Assembly (NCBI GenBank): GCA_017440935.1
Contig: JAFSAO010000018.1
Location: forward strand, 1 to 64,000
From: Opitutales bacterium
Lineage (GTDB): Bacteria; Verrucomicrobiota; Verrucomicrobiia; Opitutales; UBA953
Length of the DNA stretch: 64,000 nucleotides
Direction of reading: 5' to 3'
The notes beneath the pieces are model-generated. The model searched no databases and had not been told where the DNA came from. It was given only the letters and a program-made list of their open reading frames with translations. A program made the translations under genes and the position numbers. Of the stretch, positions 8,221 to 17,670 are shown piece after piece; positions within the stretch are counted from its first letter, which is position 1, and each line of letters begins with the position of its first letter.

Positions 8221-9414
8221 TTACGCAGAGAGCACTTTTCGCAGAATCGCGACGGATTCGTTCAGTTCGTCAACGCTTGCGTTTAGCGGCGGAAGGAGGC
8301 GAATCACGTTGTTTCCAGCACCGACGGTGAGCAAGCCCGCTTCGCGGAATTTAGCGATCCAAGCGGAAGGCGCTTCACGGAATTTCAAGCCGCTCATGAA
8401 ACCGATTCCGCGAACTTCCTCAAGAACTGTCGGGAATTCTTCGACGAGTTTGGCGAGTTGTTCCCGCCACGCGGGAGCGGTTTCCTCGACGTGACGGATA
8501 AGGTTCTCCGCGTCCAGCGTTTCCAAAACCGCCAGCGCCGCCGCACACGCCATCGGGTTCCCGCCGAACGTTGTTCCGTGAGACCCGGCGTGAAACAGAT
8601 CCGCAAGTTCGTCGCGCATCCAGACGGCGCCAATCGGAAATCCGCCGCCGAGACCTTTTGCCATCGAAAAACAATCGGGAACGATACCCGCGTGTTCGAA
8701 GCCGAAAAGTTTTCCCGTGCGCCCGATTCCGCATTGAATTTCGTCACACATGAGCAAAACTTTTCGCTCGTCGCAAAGCGCGCGTAATGCCTTCAGAAAT
8801 TCCGGCGTCGCCGGAGTAAGCCCGCTTTCGCCCTGAACGGGTTCGAGCAGCACGGCGGAAGTTTGTTCGTCGATTGCCGCGCGGAAACTTTCGATATCGT
8901 TTAACTTCGCCACGGAAATTCCGGGAAGGAGCGGGCGAAAGCCGTTTTGGATTTTTTCCTGCGGCGTTGCCGCCATCGTTCCGAAAAGTCGTCCGTGAAA
9001 GGCATTTTCGCAAACGACAACCTTAAAAATTTTGCCTTCTTCGCCGCCGGCGCGGGAACGCCCCCAAAGTCGTGAAATTTTCAGTTGGCATTCGTTGGCT
9101 TCCGCGCCGCTGTTGCAGAAAAACATTTTTCCCCCGCCCATGTGGCGATTGATGCGCTCCGCAACGAGCGGTGCATTTTCGTTGGCGAAAAGGTTGCTGC
9201 AATGCGAAAGTTTTCCCGCCTGTTCGCAGACGCGTTTCAGCCAATGCGGATGCGCGTGCCCGAGAGAAAGCACCGCGATTCCCGACGCGAAATCCAGGTA
9301 TTCCGTGCCGGTTTCATCCCACACGCGCGAGCCGCTTCCGCGTGAAAAAGCCACGGGCGGAACGCCGTAATTGCCGAGCAGGTTTTTTTTCCAAAGTTCA
9401 ATCGATTGCGACAT
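8221..9414 (-). CDS. argD: Acetylornithine aminotransferase
   Basis: 397 residues, normal length for ArgD. It transfers an amino group from glutamate to N-acetylglutamate semialdehyde in arginine synthesis, in the cytoplasm with PLP. Visible are FCNSGAEANE (about 99-108, phosphate binding), LLMCDEIQCGIGRTG (about 220-234) and the PLP lysine in FSMAKGLGGGFP (K253). Class III aminotransferases are easily confused; related enzymes act on succinylornithine, ornithine or GABA. The presence of argB at 52.8 kb supports ArgD. It stands alone, downstream of the Rhs debris, with several CGGGAACG copies as in other resident genes. Confidence 0.9.
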   Translation of the reverse strand: MSQSIELWKKNLLGNYGVPPVAFSRGSGSRVWDETGTEYLDFASGIAVLSLGHAHPHWLKRVCEQAGKLSHCSNLFANENAPLVAERINRHMGGGKMFFCNSGAEANECQLKISRLWGRSRAGGEEGKIFKVVVCENAFHGRLFGTMAATPQEKIQNGFRPLLPGISVAKLNDIESFRAAIDEQTSAVLLEPVQGESGLTPATPEFLKALRALCDERKVLLMCDEIQCGIGRTGKLFGFEHAGIVPDCFSMAKGLGGGFPIGAVWMRDELADLFHAGSHGTTFGGNPMACAAALAVLETLDAENLIRHVEETAPAWREQLAKLVEEFPTVLEEVRGIGFMSGLKFREAPSAWIAKFREAGLLTVGAGNNVIRLLPPLNASVDELNESVAILRKVLSA

Positions 9415-9461
9415 AATAGCGCTTCATCAAACGCCGTTCCCGCCGGCTTTGCAAAAGAAAA

Positions 9462-9510
9462 AAAAACGAATCGCTCCGCGGCGGAGAACGCGTGCGGAGC
9501 GATTCGTATT
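9462..9510 (-). terminator. Rho-independent terminator of the DTG protease gene
   Basis: A 13-base stem (9467-9479 pairing with 9494-9506, built around GAATCGCTCCGC) with a 14-base loop. Read on the minus strand it is followed by a run of T, just after the stop of the gene at 9516. Confidence 0.8.
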
Positions 9511-9515
9511 AAGGT

Positions 9516-10418
9516 TTAGCGTATGATAAAAAATGCGCCGTGCGGAGATGTTTCCGAGGGCAAATGCACAAGCGCGGAACCTTCAAGCGCGTCCATACCG
9601 AGAATCGCGTGTTCCGTTTCATCGCAAATCAGCGGCGAAACTTCTTTTAGTTCGACGCCGGGCGCGATTTCGATTTTGCCGGGATTTCCCTCCGTCATTT
9701 TCTGCCGCGAAGCGGTGTCGACATCGCCGATATGCGCGGTGATTTCTCCGGCGACGCCGGGCTTCCAGTCTTTCTTAAAAACACGCGTTACGCTGCTTCC
9801 GGTGTCGAGCAATAGAGAAAAGTCGTTCCCGCCACATTTCAGTTTTGCAAAAAGGCGTCCGAATACGTCGCGTTCTCCGCTGATCGGGACGAGCGAACCT
9901 TTTCCCGGTGCGCCCCAGTAAAGTTCGTTGTTGCGCAAATCGAAAGTGAAGGGCAGGGAACCGAGCAAATCCATGCCGACGATACCGTCGATTTTTTCCG
10001 CCATCATGCTACGCACGGCGGCGAGGCTGACGACGATTACGGGATGTTGCGGCGAAACACCGGGACCGACTTCAAGCGCGGCGATGAGCATTTTCGGTCG
10101 TTGCGTCGAGTTGCCCTTGAACACTATGTGGCTCGTATCAATCCATGCTGCGTTTTTCAGTTTCGCTGCGCTTTCATCATGCAAAACGGTGTGCGAGGCT
10201 CCGGTGTCGAGCATCATGCGCATCGGTTGTCCGTTGACCATTGCGGTCACCAAAACCTGTTTGCAACGTGCGTCGCGCTCCATTTTCATCAGGTCGACTG
10301 TTGCCTTTTGTTCTGCGGCGGCGAGCTCGGGTTGCGCCAGAGGCAAAGCGCTTGCGGAGAGCGTAGTGCCCAAAAAGAGCGTTACTGCGGCAAAAATAAA
10401 TTTCACTTGTTTTTTCAT
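9516..10418 (-). CDS. Secreted retropepsin-like protease with two DTG motifs
   Basis: 300 residues. A signal peptide (KFIFAAVTLFLGTTLSASA) is followed by two clan-AA half-domains in one chain: MMLDTGASHTV with D71 and LLLDTGSSVTR with D205. Each is followed by a typical later signature (IVGMDLLG near 147-153 and AILGMDALEG near the end). Bacterial retropepsin-like proteins often have one motif and dimerise; a tandem pair in one chain resembles the pepsin layout. It would act in the periplasm on an unknown substrate. Single gene with its own terminator, divergent from the large activase gene. Confidence 0.8.
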   Translation of the reverse strand: MKKQVKFIFAAVTLFLGTTLSASALPLAQPELAAAEQKATVDLMKMERDARCKQVLVTAMVNGQPMRMMLDTGASHTVLHDESAAKLKNAAWIDTSHIVFKGNSTQRPKMLIAALEVGPGVSPQHPVIVVSLAAVRSMMAEKIDGIVGMDLLGSLPFTFDLRNNELYWGAPGKGSLVPISGERDVFGRLFAKLKCGGNDFSLLLDTGSSVTRVFKKDWKPGVAGEITAHIGDVDTASRQKMTEGNPGKIEIAPGVELKEVSPLICDETEHAILGMDALEGSALVHLPSETSPHGAFFIIR

Positions 10419-10553
10419 GCGTTCACGTTAGTGCCTCGTTTTGTGTCTGCCAATGTCTTTTGCACGGGGAATCGGTGTTCCCGCGAATTTACGTTTTCCG
10501 AAAAACTTTTTCTCCCCTGTCGCCGCTTTATAGAAAAATAAGACAAGGGAAAA

Positions 10554-13500
10554 ATGGAGAAAAAGATTTTTAATGTCGGGCTCGATGTGGGTTCGACGAC
10601 GCTGAAACTCGTTTTTGTCGACGGGAACGGCGATGTGATTTACTCCGATTACCGTCGCCACCATGCGGATATTTTCGGTGCGCTCAAAACCGGGTTTGAA
10701 ACCGCGCTGGCAGAGCTCGGAGACGGCGAAATGCGCTTGGCGGTAACGGGTTCGGCGGGCATGGGCATCGCAGAGCGCGGGAACTTGCCGTTTGTCCAGG
10801 AAGTGGTTGCGGCGGCGGAGGTGATTCGCGTGAAATATCCCGAAACGAAAACGTTTATCGATATCGGCGGCGAGGACGCGAAGATGATTTTCTTTGAAGC
10901 GGGAAAATTGCCGGATATGCGCATGAACGGAAGTTGCGCCGGCGGCACGGGCGCGTTTATCGACCAGATGGCGAGCTTGCTCGGGTGCGATGTTTCGGCG
11001 CTGTCGGGGCTCGCACTTTCCGCAAAAACGGTTTATCCGATTGCTTCGCGTTGCGGCGTTTTTTCAAAAACGGATATTCAGAATCTGCTTGCGCGCAATG
11101 TTTCCCGGGCGGATATCGCCGCATCAATTTTTCACGCCGTCGCGTTGCAATGTATCGGGACGCTTGCACGCGGGTTTGATATTTTGCCGAAAGTTTTTTT
11201 CTGCGGCGGTCCTTTTGCCTTTATTCCCGCGTTGCGAAAAGCGTTTCGAGAAGAGCTCAATCTGCGGGAGGAAGACTGCGTTTTTTGTGAAAATGCGGCG
11301 TTCGTTCCCGCGTGGGGCTGCGCTTTGGCGGCGTTGGATTCCGAGAAAAAAGATTCCGACAAAACTCGCGCGGGAACGGAAGAAACGTTGCCGAAACTTT
11401 CGGAAACGGCGGCAGCCTTGGCGGAGCAGAAGACAAGCGCCGGAAACGTTCCCCGCGCGGGTGCGCTTCCGCGTCTTTTTCGGGACGAGGCAGATTTTGA
11501 CGCGTGGTTTTCGGAAAAACAGGGCGGCGTAATCCCGAAAATTTCGCTCGCGGAACACGATAATTCTCCATGCTTTCTCGGTATCGACTCGGGTTCGACG
11601 ACGACCAAAATCGTTGTTGTCGACGCGCGGGAACGCGTGCTTTTCCGTTTTTATAAAAAATCTCAGGGCGACGCGCTTGGTGCAGCGGCGGAAGGCTTGC
11701 GGGAATTTTCCGAACAGGCGAAAGCGGCGGGACGCGAGATACGCATTGCCCGCAGTTGCGCTACCGGCTACGGGGAAGATTTGATTAAAGCCGCGTTCAA
11801 CCTCGACGAAGGCGTAGTGGAAACCATCGCGCATTATCGCGCGGCGCGAAAATTTATGCCGGACGTGTCGTTCATTCTCGATATCGGCGGACAGGATATG
11901 AAAGCGATTTTCGTCGAAAACGGTGCGATCAACCGCCTTGAAATCAACGAAGCGTGCTCGTCGGGTTGCGGTTCGTTTGTTGAAGCATTTGCGGCTTCGT
12001 TGAAATTTTCCGTGGAGGAGTTTGCGCGCTTGGCGTGTTTTTCCGAAGCTCCGTGCGACCTCGGCACGCGTTGCACGGTTTTCATGAATTCAAAAGTGAA
12101 ACAGGCTTTGCGCGAGGGTGCGGGCGTTCCCGATATTGCCGCCGGGCTGAGTTTTTCCATCGTCAAAAACTGTTTGCACAAAGTGCTGAAAATTCGCGAT
12201 GTGGCGGACCTCGGCGCAAACATCGTCGTGCAGGGCGGCACGTTTCGCAATCTTTCCGTCGTGCGTGCGTTTGAGCGGCTGACGGGAAAAAACGTGATTT
12301 TTACCGATATGCCCGAGTTGATGGGCGCTTATGGTTGCGCACTTATCGCGGCGGAAAATTTTTCAAAATCGGCGGAAAAATCCGCGGGAACACCGTTGTC
12401 GCGTTTCGTTGCACCCAATACATTTCGCGAGAAGAGGCTGACTTGTCCGGGTTGCACGAATCGGTGCCAAGTTTGCGAATTTCTTTTCGACAACGGGAAC
12501 GTTTATTACTCCGGAAACAAATGCGAAAAGATTTTTACCAACAAAGGCGGCGATTTTCGCAAGGGCGAAAATATGTATACGTTCAAGTATTCGCGTATTT
12601 TCCGGCGCGGGAACGTGCACGCCGACGCGGGAGCGACGGGTGGCGCCCGGCGGCGCATCGGAATCCCTCGCGCGCTCAACGCATTTGAGAATTTTCCGTT
12701 TTGGAACGCTTTGCTTTCCGCGTGCGGATTTGAAGTCGTCGTTTCCGGCGCGTCGACGATGCCGCTTTACGAAAAAGGTCTGCGCACCGTGATGTCGGAC
12801 AACATTTGCTTTCCCGCAAAACTTGTTCACGGACACGTTTCGGACCTCGTCGAGCGCGGTGTGGAGCGCATTTTTATGCCTTACGTTGTGCGGGAACGTT
12901 CCGAGGACGCGCAGGCTCACGGGAGCTTTAATTGTCCGATTGTTTCCGGCTACTCGCAGGTTATTTCCGCCGCAATGGAAACGCGGGAGAAATACGGAAT
13001 TCCGCTGGATTCGCCCGTCATTACGTTTTCTGATGAAAAATTGCTTCGGCGTGCCTGTCGTGAATTTTTAGATACGCTCGGTGTTCCGAAACCCGTTTTT
13101 GAGGCGGCGTTTCCCGTTGCGCTTGCCGCGCAGAAAAACTTCGCGCGGGAACTCTACGAAAAAGCGAAAAAGATTTTGGAAAACGCGCGCAAAAACGGGG
13201 GGACGGTGATTTTGCTTGCCGGGCGTCCGTATCATGCCGACCCGCTGATTCAGCATAAAATCTCGGATTTGGCGGCAGGCTTCGGCGCCGATATCATCAC
13301 CGAAGACATTGCGCGCTTTTCGGAAGAAAACGACACGAGCGACGGCGGGAACGCGCTCGACGGCATCGGCGGAGTTTTGCAGTGGACGTATGTTACGCGG
13401 ATTCTCAAAGCGGCGCGCTTTGTCGCCCGTGCGGAACCGTCCGTCCACTACGTTCAGCTGACTTCGTTCGGTTGCGGTCCCGACGCGTTTATCATCGACG

Positions 13501-14924
13501 AAGTTGCGGACATTTTAAAACGGGGCGGAAAAAACCTGACGCTTTTGAAAATCGACGATGTCGGCAACATCGGTTCGCTTAAATTGCGCCTGCGTTCGCT
13601 TGTCGAAAGCCTGAAATTCAAAAGCGAATTTGCGGATACGGGGACGCGTTCCCGTAAAACGCCGCCGCCGCGCCACACGGGAATTTTCGGGAACGGCGAT
13701 AACGCGCGCCGCACAATTCTTTATCCGTTCGTTTCCGAATATATTTCTCCGATTATTGCTCCCGCGCTTGAATCCTGCGGATACAAAGCAGTTATGCTTC
13801 CGCCGAGTGATGCGCAAACCGTCGAATACGGTTTAAAATATTCCAACAACGAAATTTGCTATCCGGCGACGCTCGTCGTGGGCGACATCGTCAAAGCGCT
13901 CGACTCCGGAAAATACGACCACCGCGAAATTGCCGTCGGCATTTCCCAGACGGGCGGACAATGCCGCGCGACGAATTATCTTTCGCTGATAAAAAAGGCG
14001 CTCGCCAATGCGGGCTACGGAGATGTTCCCGTGGTTGCTATCGGAATCGGGACTTCGCCCGTAAACGAACAGCTGGGCATGAATTTTTCGCTGACAAAAA
14101 TCGCCAAACGCGCCGTTTCCGCCATCGTTTTCGGGGATTGTATTGCGCAGATGTATTATTCGACAGTCGTGCGGGAGCGTGTTGCGGGAACGGCGGAAAA
14201 GTTGCGCGACGGCTATTTGGCGGCACTTTTGCCGTGCGTGCGCCACGGGCGCGTGAAGGAAATGTTTCGCCTTTTACGGCGCGCAGCGGAAGATTTTGAT
14301 GCCGTTCCCGTGAAGGAGGAGCGCGTTCCCGCAATCGGAATCGTCGGGGAAATTTTTGTGAAATACAACGCGTTTTCCCACAAAAACGTCGTGGCTTGGC
14401 TGGTTGAAAACGGAGTGGAGCCGATTTTGCCGAATGTTACGGATTTCATGATTCAAGACATCGTGAACAATCGTATTAACGTGAAGATGAACCTCGCCCG
14501 GCGCTCGTTGCAAACGTGGGGATTTACACTCGCATTTTCGCTTTTGGCAAAATCCGCCATCGCCAAGGCAGACAAGGCGTGTAGCGCGTTTCGGCGCTAT
14601 CGCCCGTTCGGCAGCATCGAAGAAAAAGCGGAAAAGGGTGCGAAAATCGTCAGTCTCGCCGCGCAGTTCGGTGAAGGCTGGCTGATTCCGGCGGAGTTCG
14701 CGATGCTTGCCGAGCATGGGATTTTTAACGCTGTTTCGCTTCAGCCGTTCGGGTGCATCGCCAATCACATTGTCGCCAAGGGTATAGAAAAGCGCGTCCG
14801 GCGACTGTATCCGCAAATGAATTTGCTCTTTCTTGATTTCGACGCGGGAACGTCCGAGGCGAACGTTTTAAATCGCCTCCATTTTATGGTCAAAAACGCG
14901 GAGCAAAGCTGTGCGTTCCCGTGA
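10554..14924 (+). CDS. Giant acyl-CoA dehydratase activase-related protein (BcrAD/BadFG x2, DUF2229, HgdB-like)
   Basis: 1456 residues. Two ASKHA ATPase domains of the BadF/BadG/BcrA/BcrD type: GLDVGSTTLKLVFVDG (9-24) with NGSCAGGTGAF (about 124), and GIDSGSTTTKIVVVD (about 342) with NEACSSGCGSF (about 465). The Cys-Gly elements match those that hold a bridging Fe-S cluster in HgdC-type activators. A CPGCTNRCQVC cluster near 630 follows, then a DUF2229-type region (from about 700), GCGPDAF near 973 and an HgdB-like end with QPFGCIANH near 1397. Family members are encoded by many anaerobes; the substrate is unknown. Motif-rich gene with around 20 CGGGAACG-type copies. The long leader to the next gene suggests a single-gene transcript. 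Confidence 0.85.
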   Translation: MEKKIFNVGLDVGSTTLKLVFVDGNGDVIYSDYRRHHADIFGALKTGFETALAELGDGEMRLAVTGSAGMGIAERGNLPFVQEVVAAAEVIRVKYPETKTFIDIGGEDAKMIFFEAGKLPDMRMNGSCAGGTGAFIDQMASLLGCDVSALSGLALSAKTVYPIASRCGVFSKTDIQNLLARNVSRADIAASIFHAVALQCIGTLARGFDILPKVFFCGGPFAFIPALRKAFREELNLREEDCVFCENAAFVPAWGCALAALDSEKKDSDKTRAGTEETLPKLSETAAALAEQKTSAGNVPRAGALPRLFRDEADFDAWFSEKQGGVIPKISLAEHDNSPCFLGIDSGSTTTKIVVVDARERVLFRFYKKSQGDALGAAAEGLREFSEQAKAAGREIRIARSCATGYGEDLIKAAFNLDEGVVETIAHYRAARKFMPDVSFILDIGGQDMKAIFVENGAINRLEINEACSSGCGSFVEAFAASLKFSVEEFARLACFSEAPCDLGTRCTVFMNSKVKQALREGAGVPDIAAGLSFSIVKNCLHKVLKIRDVADLGANIVVQGGTFRNLSVVRAFERLTGKNVIFTDMPELMGAYGCALIAAENFSKSAEKSAGTPLSRFVAPNTFREKRLTCPGCTNRCQVCEFLFDNGNVYYSGNKCEKIFTNKGGDFRKGENMYTFKYSRIFRRGNVHADAGATGGARRRIGIPRALNAFENFPFWNALLSACGFEVVVSGASTMPLYEKGLRTVMSDNICFPAKLVHGHVSDLVERGVERIFMPYVVRERSEDAQAHGSFNCPIVSGYSQVISAAMETREKYGIPLDSPVITFSDEKLLRRACREFLDTLGVPKPVFEAAFPVALAAQKNFARELYEKAKKILENARKNGGTVILLAGRPYHADPLIQHKISDLAAGFGADIITEDIARFSEENDTSDGGNALDGIGGVLQWTYVTRILKAARFVARAEPSVHYVQLTSFGCGPDAFIIDEVADILKRGGKNLTLLKIDDVGNIGSLKLRLRSLVESLKFKSEFADTGTRSRKTPPPRHTGIFGNGDNARRTILYPFVSEYISPIIAPALESCGYKAVMLPPSDAQTVEYGLKYSNNEICYPATLVVGDIVKALDSGKYDHREIAVGISQTGGQCRATNYLSLIKKALANAGYGDVPVVAIGIGTSPVNEQLGMNFSLTKIAKRAVSAIVFGDCIAQMYYSTVVRERVAGTAEKLRDGYLAALLPCVRHGRVKEMFRLLRRAAEDFDAVPVKEERVPAIGIVGEIFVKYNAFSHKNVVAWLVENGVEPILPNVTDFMIQDIVNNRINVKMNLARRSLQTWGFTLAFSLLAKSAIAKADKACSAFRRYRPFGSIEEKAEKGAKIVSLAAQFGEGWLIPAEFAMLAEHGIFNAVSLQPFGCIANHIVAKGIEKRVRRLYPQMNLLFLDFDAGTSEANVLNRLHFMVKNAEQSCAFP

Positions 14925-15154
14925 GGCGTTCGAGACTTTTTTTCGAGAATTTACCCGGATTTTTCCGAGCCTGAAAAACGTAAGGACGGAAATTCGTCCG
15001 TTCGTGCGGTGCGGTTCAACGGCAATTTCACGGGAACATATTGTAGCTTCTCTACGGGGAAAAACGTTTTTCTATCTTGCTTAGAAAAAGGGCGGAGCGC
15101 AAAATATTCCACAAAATAACCACCCCTCGTATAACCCCAAATAATCCTATTTTT

Positions 15155-17131
15155 ATGAAAGAACTGGTTCTTTTTGTGGACGGACAAACAGTGGGTCCGT
15201 TTCCGTTGGAAGATGTCGAAAAACGTCTTGCGGCAGGCGAATTTTCTGCGGAAACACCCTGCGCGGAACCCGGTGCGACGGAGTGGAAGCCGCTCGGCGA
15301 AGTCGTTCCCGCGACGGGATCGCGTCCGACTGTTGTGCGCCTTGCTCGGAAAACAAAGGAAGAAGCGGAGGAAATGAAGTCGGCGACGTCGGAAAAACTG
15401 GATCCGGACGTGCGCAAAAAACTTTTGCTCTACAATTTGGCGGATTCGATTTCCGTGGATAAATTTACGCCGGCGCAGGCGGATGCTGCGATTAAAATTC
15501 ACGAAGCGGCACTGAAAAAAGGGAAAAATCTCAAAATTGCGGCGGGCGTCGGCGGATTTTTGGTTTCGTTTGCGTTGGCATCGTTTTTGATTACGGGCGT
15601 GAATTTCGGCAAAGATCCGGGCGGAAAAGGACAGAAGCTCTTTGAAAAAATTTTTGAAGAACCGGCAAATCCCGAGCACAAAAATAAACGTCAGCGCATT
15701 GCGGCGGAAAGTGAGCGCTTGGCCCAGCTTCGAGAGGAAGTTGCCGCAGTGAATTTTGTTGCGCCGCGCAGTCAGGGCGACCCGCGTCAGACTTTTCTCG
15801 GGAACGTCGAAATAAAAAATGCCGATGTTTCCACGGTTACGGGAACGCTTGATGTTTCTGCGCTTCCGGCGAGTCTGACCCCCTCGACGAAATTTGAAGT
15901 GATTCAGCTGAAACGCCTGGACGGAACGACGGAAGATCGCATCAAAAAGCAGAACGAACTTTTCGCGATTCTTTCGACACCTGTTTGGACGGACGCGGAA
16001 TTACGCAAGGCGATTGCGGACGAATTGGCGGAAGATTTTCCGAAATCCGATGCGCCCGAAGCCGCAGAAATTGCAAATCGCCTGAAAATGTTCCGTCTCG
16101 ACGCTGTTGACGCGCAAGTGCAGTGGCTGGAAAAACGTATCGGAGAAGTCGCTCAGCTCAAAGAAATTCAGGGACGGGCGAAGGAAAAGAGCAATTCCCG
16201 CAAAAAAAATACGGCAAAGGACGAATCCGCCGAGCAACGCAAAGCGGCGAGCCGCGCGGTGCAAAGTTGGGCTTCGCGCGAAATGCCGAAATTTATCGAA
16301 AAATTGAAAAAATTCCTCGCGGAAAAAGAAATTTATTATTCCGCGGAAAAACGCGCGGAAGCGTGGCGCGAGTTTACCGAAAACGAATTGCCGGAAATTC
16401 AGAACAAGATTGCGGAAAACGAAACGCAGCGCACTCCGGTCGGCGGGAACGGCGAGTTTATTTTGGACGGGCGAAGCGACCGCAACCTCATCGCCGTGGC
16501 GCATTTTGAGCGAGCGGGCGATGTGTATTTCGTTCCCGCGAAGGACGAAAACGAACAAGGCTTGGTTCGTATGCAAAACGTTTCCGTAAACCGTCGAACC
16601 CTCAAGCCGGAAGACGTCCTCATGGACGAACGCTACATCGTTGCCGCTAAGGAAAAAATGGGCGGAAAGCCGTTGGTGACGAGCGGAAAAATCCTTTCGC
16701 AGGAAATTTTCATTGTTCGCACAAGCCCGGAATGGTGCTACATCACGGTGGAGAAGAAACCCGAGGAGGGCGAAACGGCTTCGCGTCGTCGTCCGAGTGT
16801 GGTTTTGGGCGTTCCCGCAGAGTTTTTTGAATCGGTATCCGTCGGTGATGAAGTCCCGATGGAAAAGCTACTCACGTTTGAGCGCTTCGGGAAAGCGGCG
16901 GAATCGCCGGCAACGGGACGTCTGATTCCGATTCCCGATGACAAACTTGAAATCGTGAAAGAACAGCAAACCGCCGCCGGAATCGCGTTCCCGCCGCCGC
17001 CGGAAAAATACGTGCCTCCGGCTCCGAAGAAGGAAGAACCCGCAAGCCCCGAAGCGGAAAGTGACGGAGGTGCCGCGACCGCTCCGGAAACCGAAAGCGA
17101 TGCGGGCGAATCCGAAGCCTCCGAAGAATAA
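15155..17131 (+). CDS. GYF_2-domain membrane protein with long charged region
   Basis: 658 residues from ATG 15155, where the protein opens with a GYF_2-like domain (LVLFVDGQTVGPFPLEDV, then CAEPGATEWKPLGEVV). A transmembrane helix follows at about 127-150 (IAAGVGGFLVSFALASFLIT). Downstream is a long, Lys/Glu-rich, probably coiled-coil region (about 165-440), a beta-like domain, and a low-complexity Pro/Glu tail. GYF_2 domains at an N-terminus usually point to a membrane-linked scaffold. The frame extends 26 codons further upstream but has no Met suited to translation. The next gene follows after 20 bases. Function unknown. Confidence 0.6.
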   Translation: MKELVLFVDGQTVGPFPLEDVEKRLAAGEFSAETPCAEPGATEWKPLGEVVPATGSRPTVVRLARKTKEEAEEMKSATSEKLDPDVRKKLLLYNLADSISVDKFTPAQADAAIKIHEAALKKGKNLKIAAGVGGFLVSFALASFLITGVNFGKDPGGKGQKLFEKIFEEPANPEHKNKRQRIAAESERLAQLREEVAAVNFVAPRSQGDPRQTFLGNVEIKNADVSTVTGTLDVSALPASLTPSTKFEVIQLKRLDGTTEDRIKKQNELFAILSTPVWTDAELRKAIADELAEDFPKSDAPEAAEIANRLKMFRLDAVDAQVQWLEKRIGEVAQLKEIQGRAKEKSNSRKKNTAKDESAEQRKAASRAVQSWASREMPKFIEKLKKFLAEKEIYYSAEKRAEAWREFTENELPEIQNKIAENETQRTPVGGNGEFILDGRSDRNLIAVAHFERAGDVYFVPAKDENEQGLVRMQNVSVNRRTLKPEDVLMDERYIVAAKEKMGGKPLVTSGKILSQEIFIVRTSPEWCYITVEKKPEEGETASRRRPSVVLGVPAEFFESVSVGDEVPMEKLLTFERFGKAAESPATGRLIPIPDDKLEIVKEQQTAAGIAFPPPPEKYVPPAPKKEEPASPEAESDGGAATAPETESDAGESEASEE

Positions 17132-17151
17132 TTTTTTGAGGAGGCGTTCCG

Positions 17152-17559
17152 ATGAAATCCGAAAAATTTACCCCAAATTCGGGTTCTGCGGACGGTTTTT
17201 TACTGCAGGAAACCTGTTATAAAATCACCGGTTGCGCGATTGATATTCTCAATGCACTCGGACCCGGGTTGAAAGAGAGTGTTTATTCCGCTTGCCTGAA
17301 AATCGAAATGGATAAGCGCGGGATCGCATATCAGAGTGATTGCGTGTGTCCGCTGATTTACGAAGATACTCAGGTGGGCGAAGTTTCCGTGCCGTTTGTG
17401 GTTGAGGGGAGGCTCGTCGTCGCGTGCGTCGTTTCCGAGCATTTCAACGAGACCGATTATTCCCGCTACATCAGTTGCCTGCGTGCGTTGGATTTGTCGA
17501 TGGCGTTGTTGCTGAATTTTCAGTTCGGCAAACTTCAGTGGCGCAAGATTCAGGCGTAG
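17152..17559 (+). CDS. GxxExxY family protein
   Basis: 135 residues, preceded by GAGGAGG 6-12 bases before ATG. The name-giving motif is present as GLKESVY (about 43-49) in the context ALGPGLKESVYSACLKIEM, followed by the family's conserved middle section YEDTQVGEVSVPFVVEGRLV. Members are common in PVC, Bacteroidota and environmental genomes, distantly related to PD-(D/E)XK nucleases; their role is unsettled. The C-terminal NFQFGKLQWRKI matches the usual ending. It lies 20 bases behind the GYF-domain gene and probably shares its transcript, ending at the terminator at 17602. Confidence 0.85.
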   Translation: MKSEKFTPNSGSADGFLLQETCYKITGCAIDILNALGPGLKESVYSACLKIEMDKRGIAYQSDCVCPLIYEDTQVGEVSVPFVVEGRLVVACVVSEHFNETDYSRYISCLRALDLSMALLLNFQFGKLQWRKIQA

Positions 17560-17601
17560 TAATCGAGTTTCGGCATTCCCTTTAAAAAGGGAGGAATTTC
17601 G

Positions 17602-17650
17602 GAAAAAAAAGCGTTCCCGCGAAAAAATCTTCGCGGGAACGCTTTTTCTT
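17602..17650. terminator. Bidirectional terminator built from a head-to-head CGGGAACG pair
   Basis: A perfect 13-base stem, AGCGTTCCCGCGA at 17610-17622 against 17631-17643, with an 8-base loop, a run of A before and a run of T after. It lies between two convergent genes. Each arm contains one copy of the dispersed motif, the same design as terminator-located uptake sequences in Neisseria and Pasteurellaceae. Confidence 0.9.
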
Positions 17651-17670
17651 TGTTTGGGAGCGGATTGCGC

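Noticed and set aside
9032-9370. Plus-strand frames opposite argD
   Set aside because: Arg/Pro-rich shadows without ribosome sites or family motifs.
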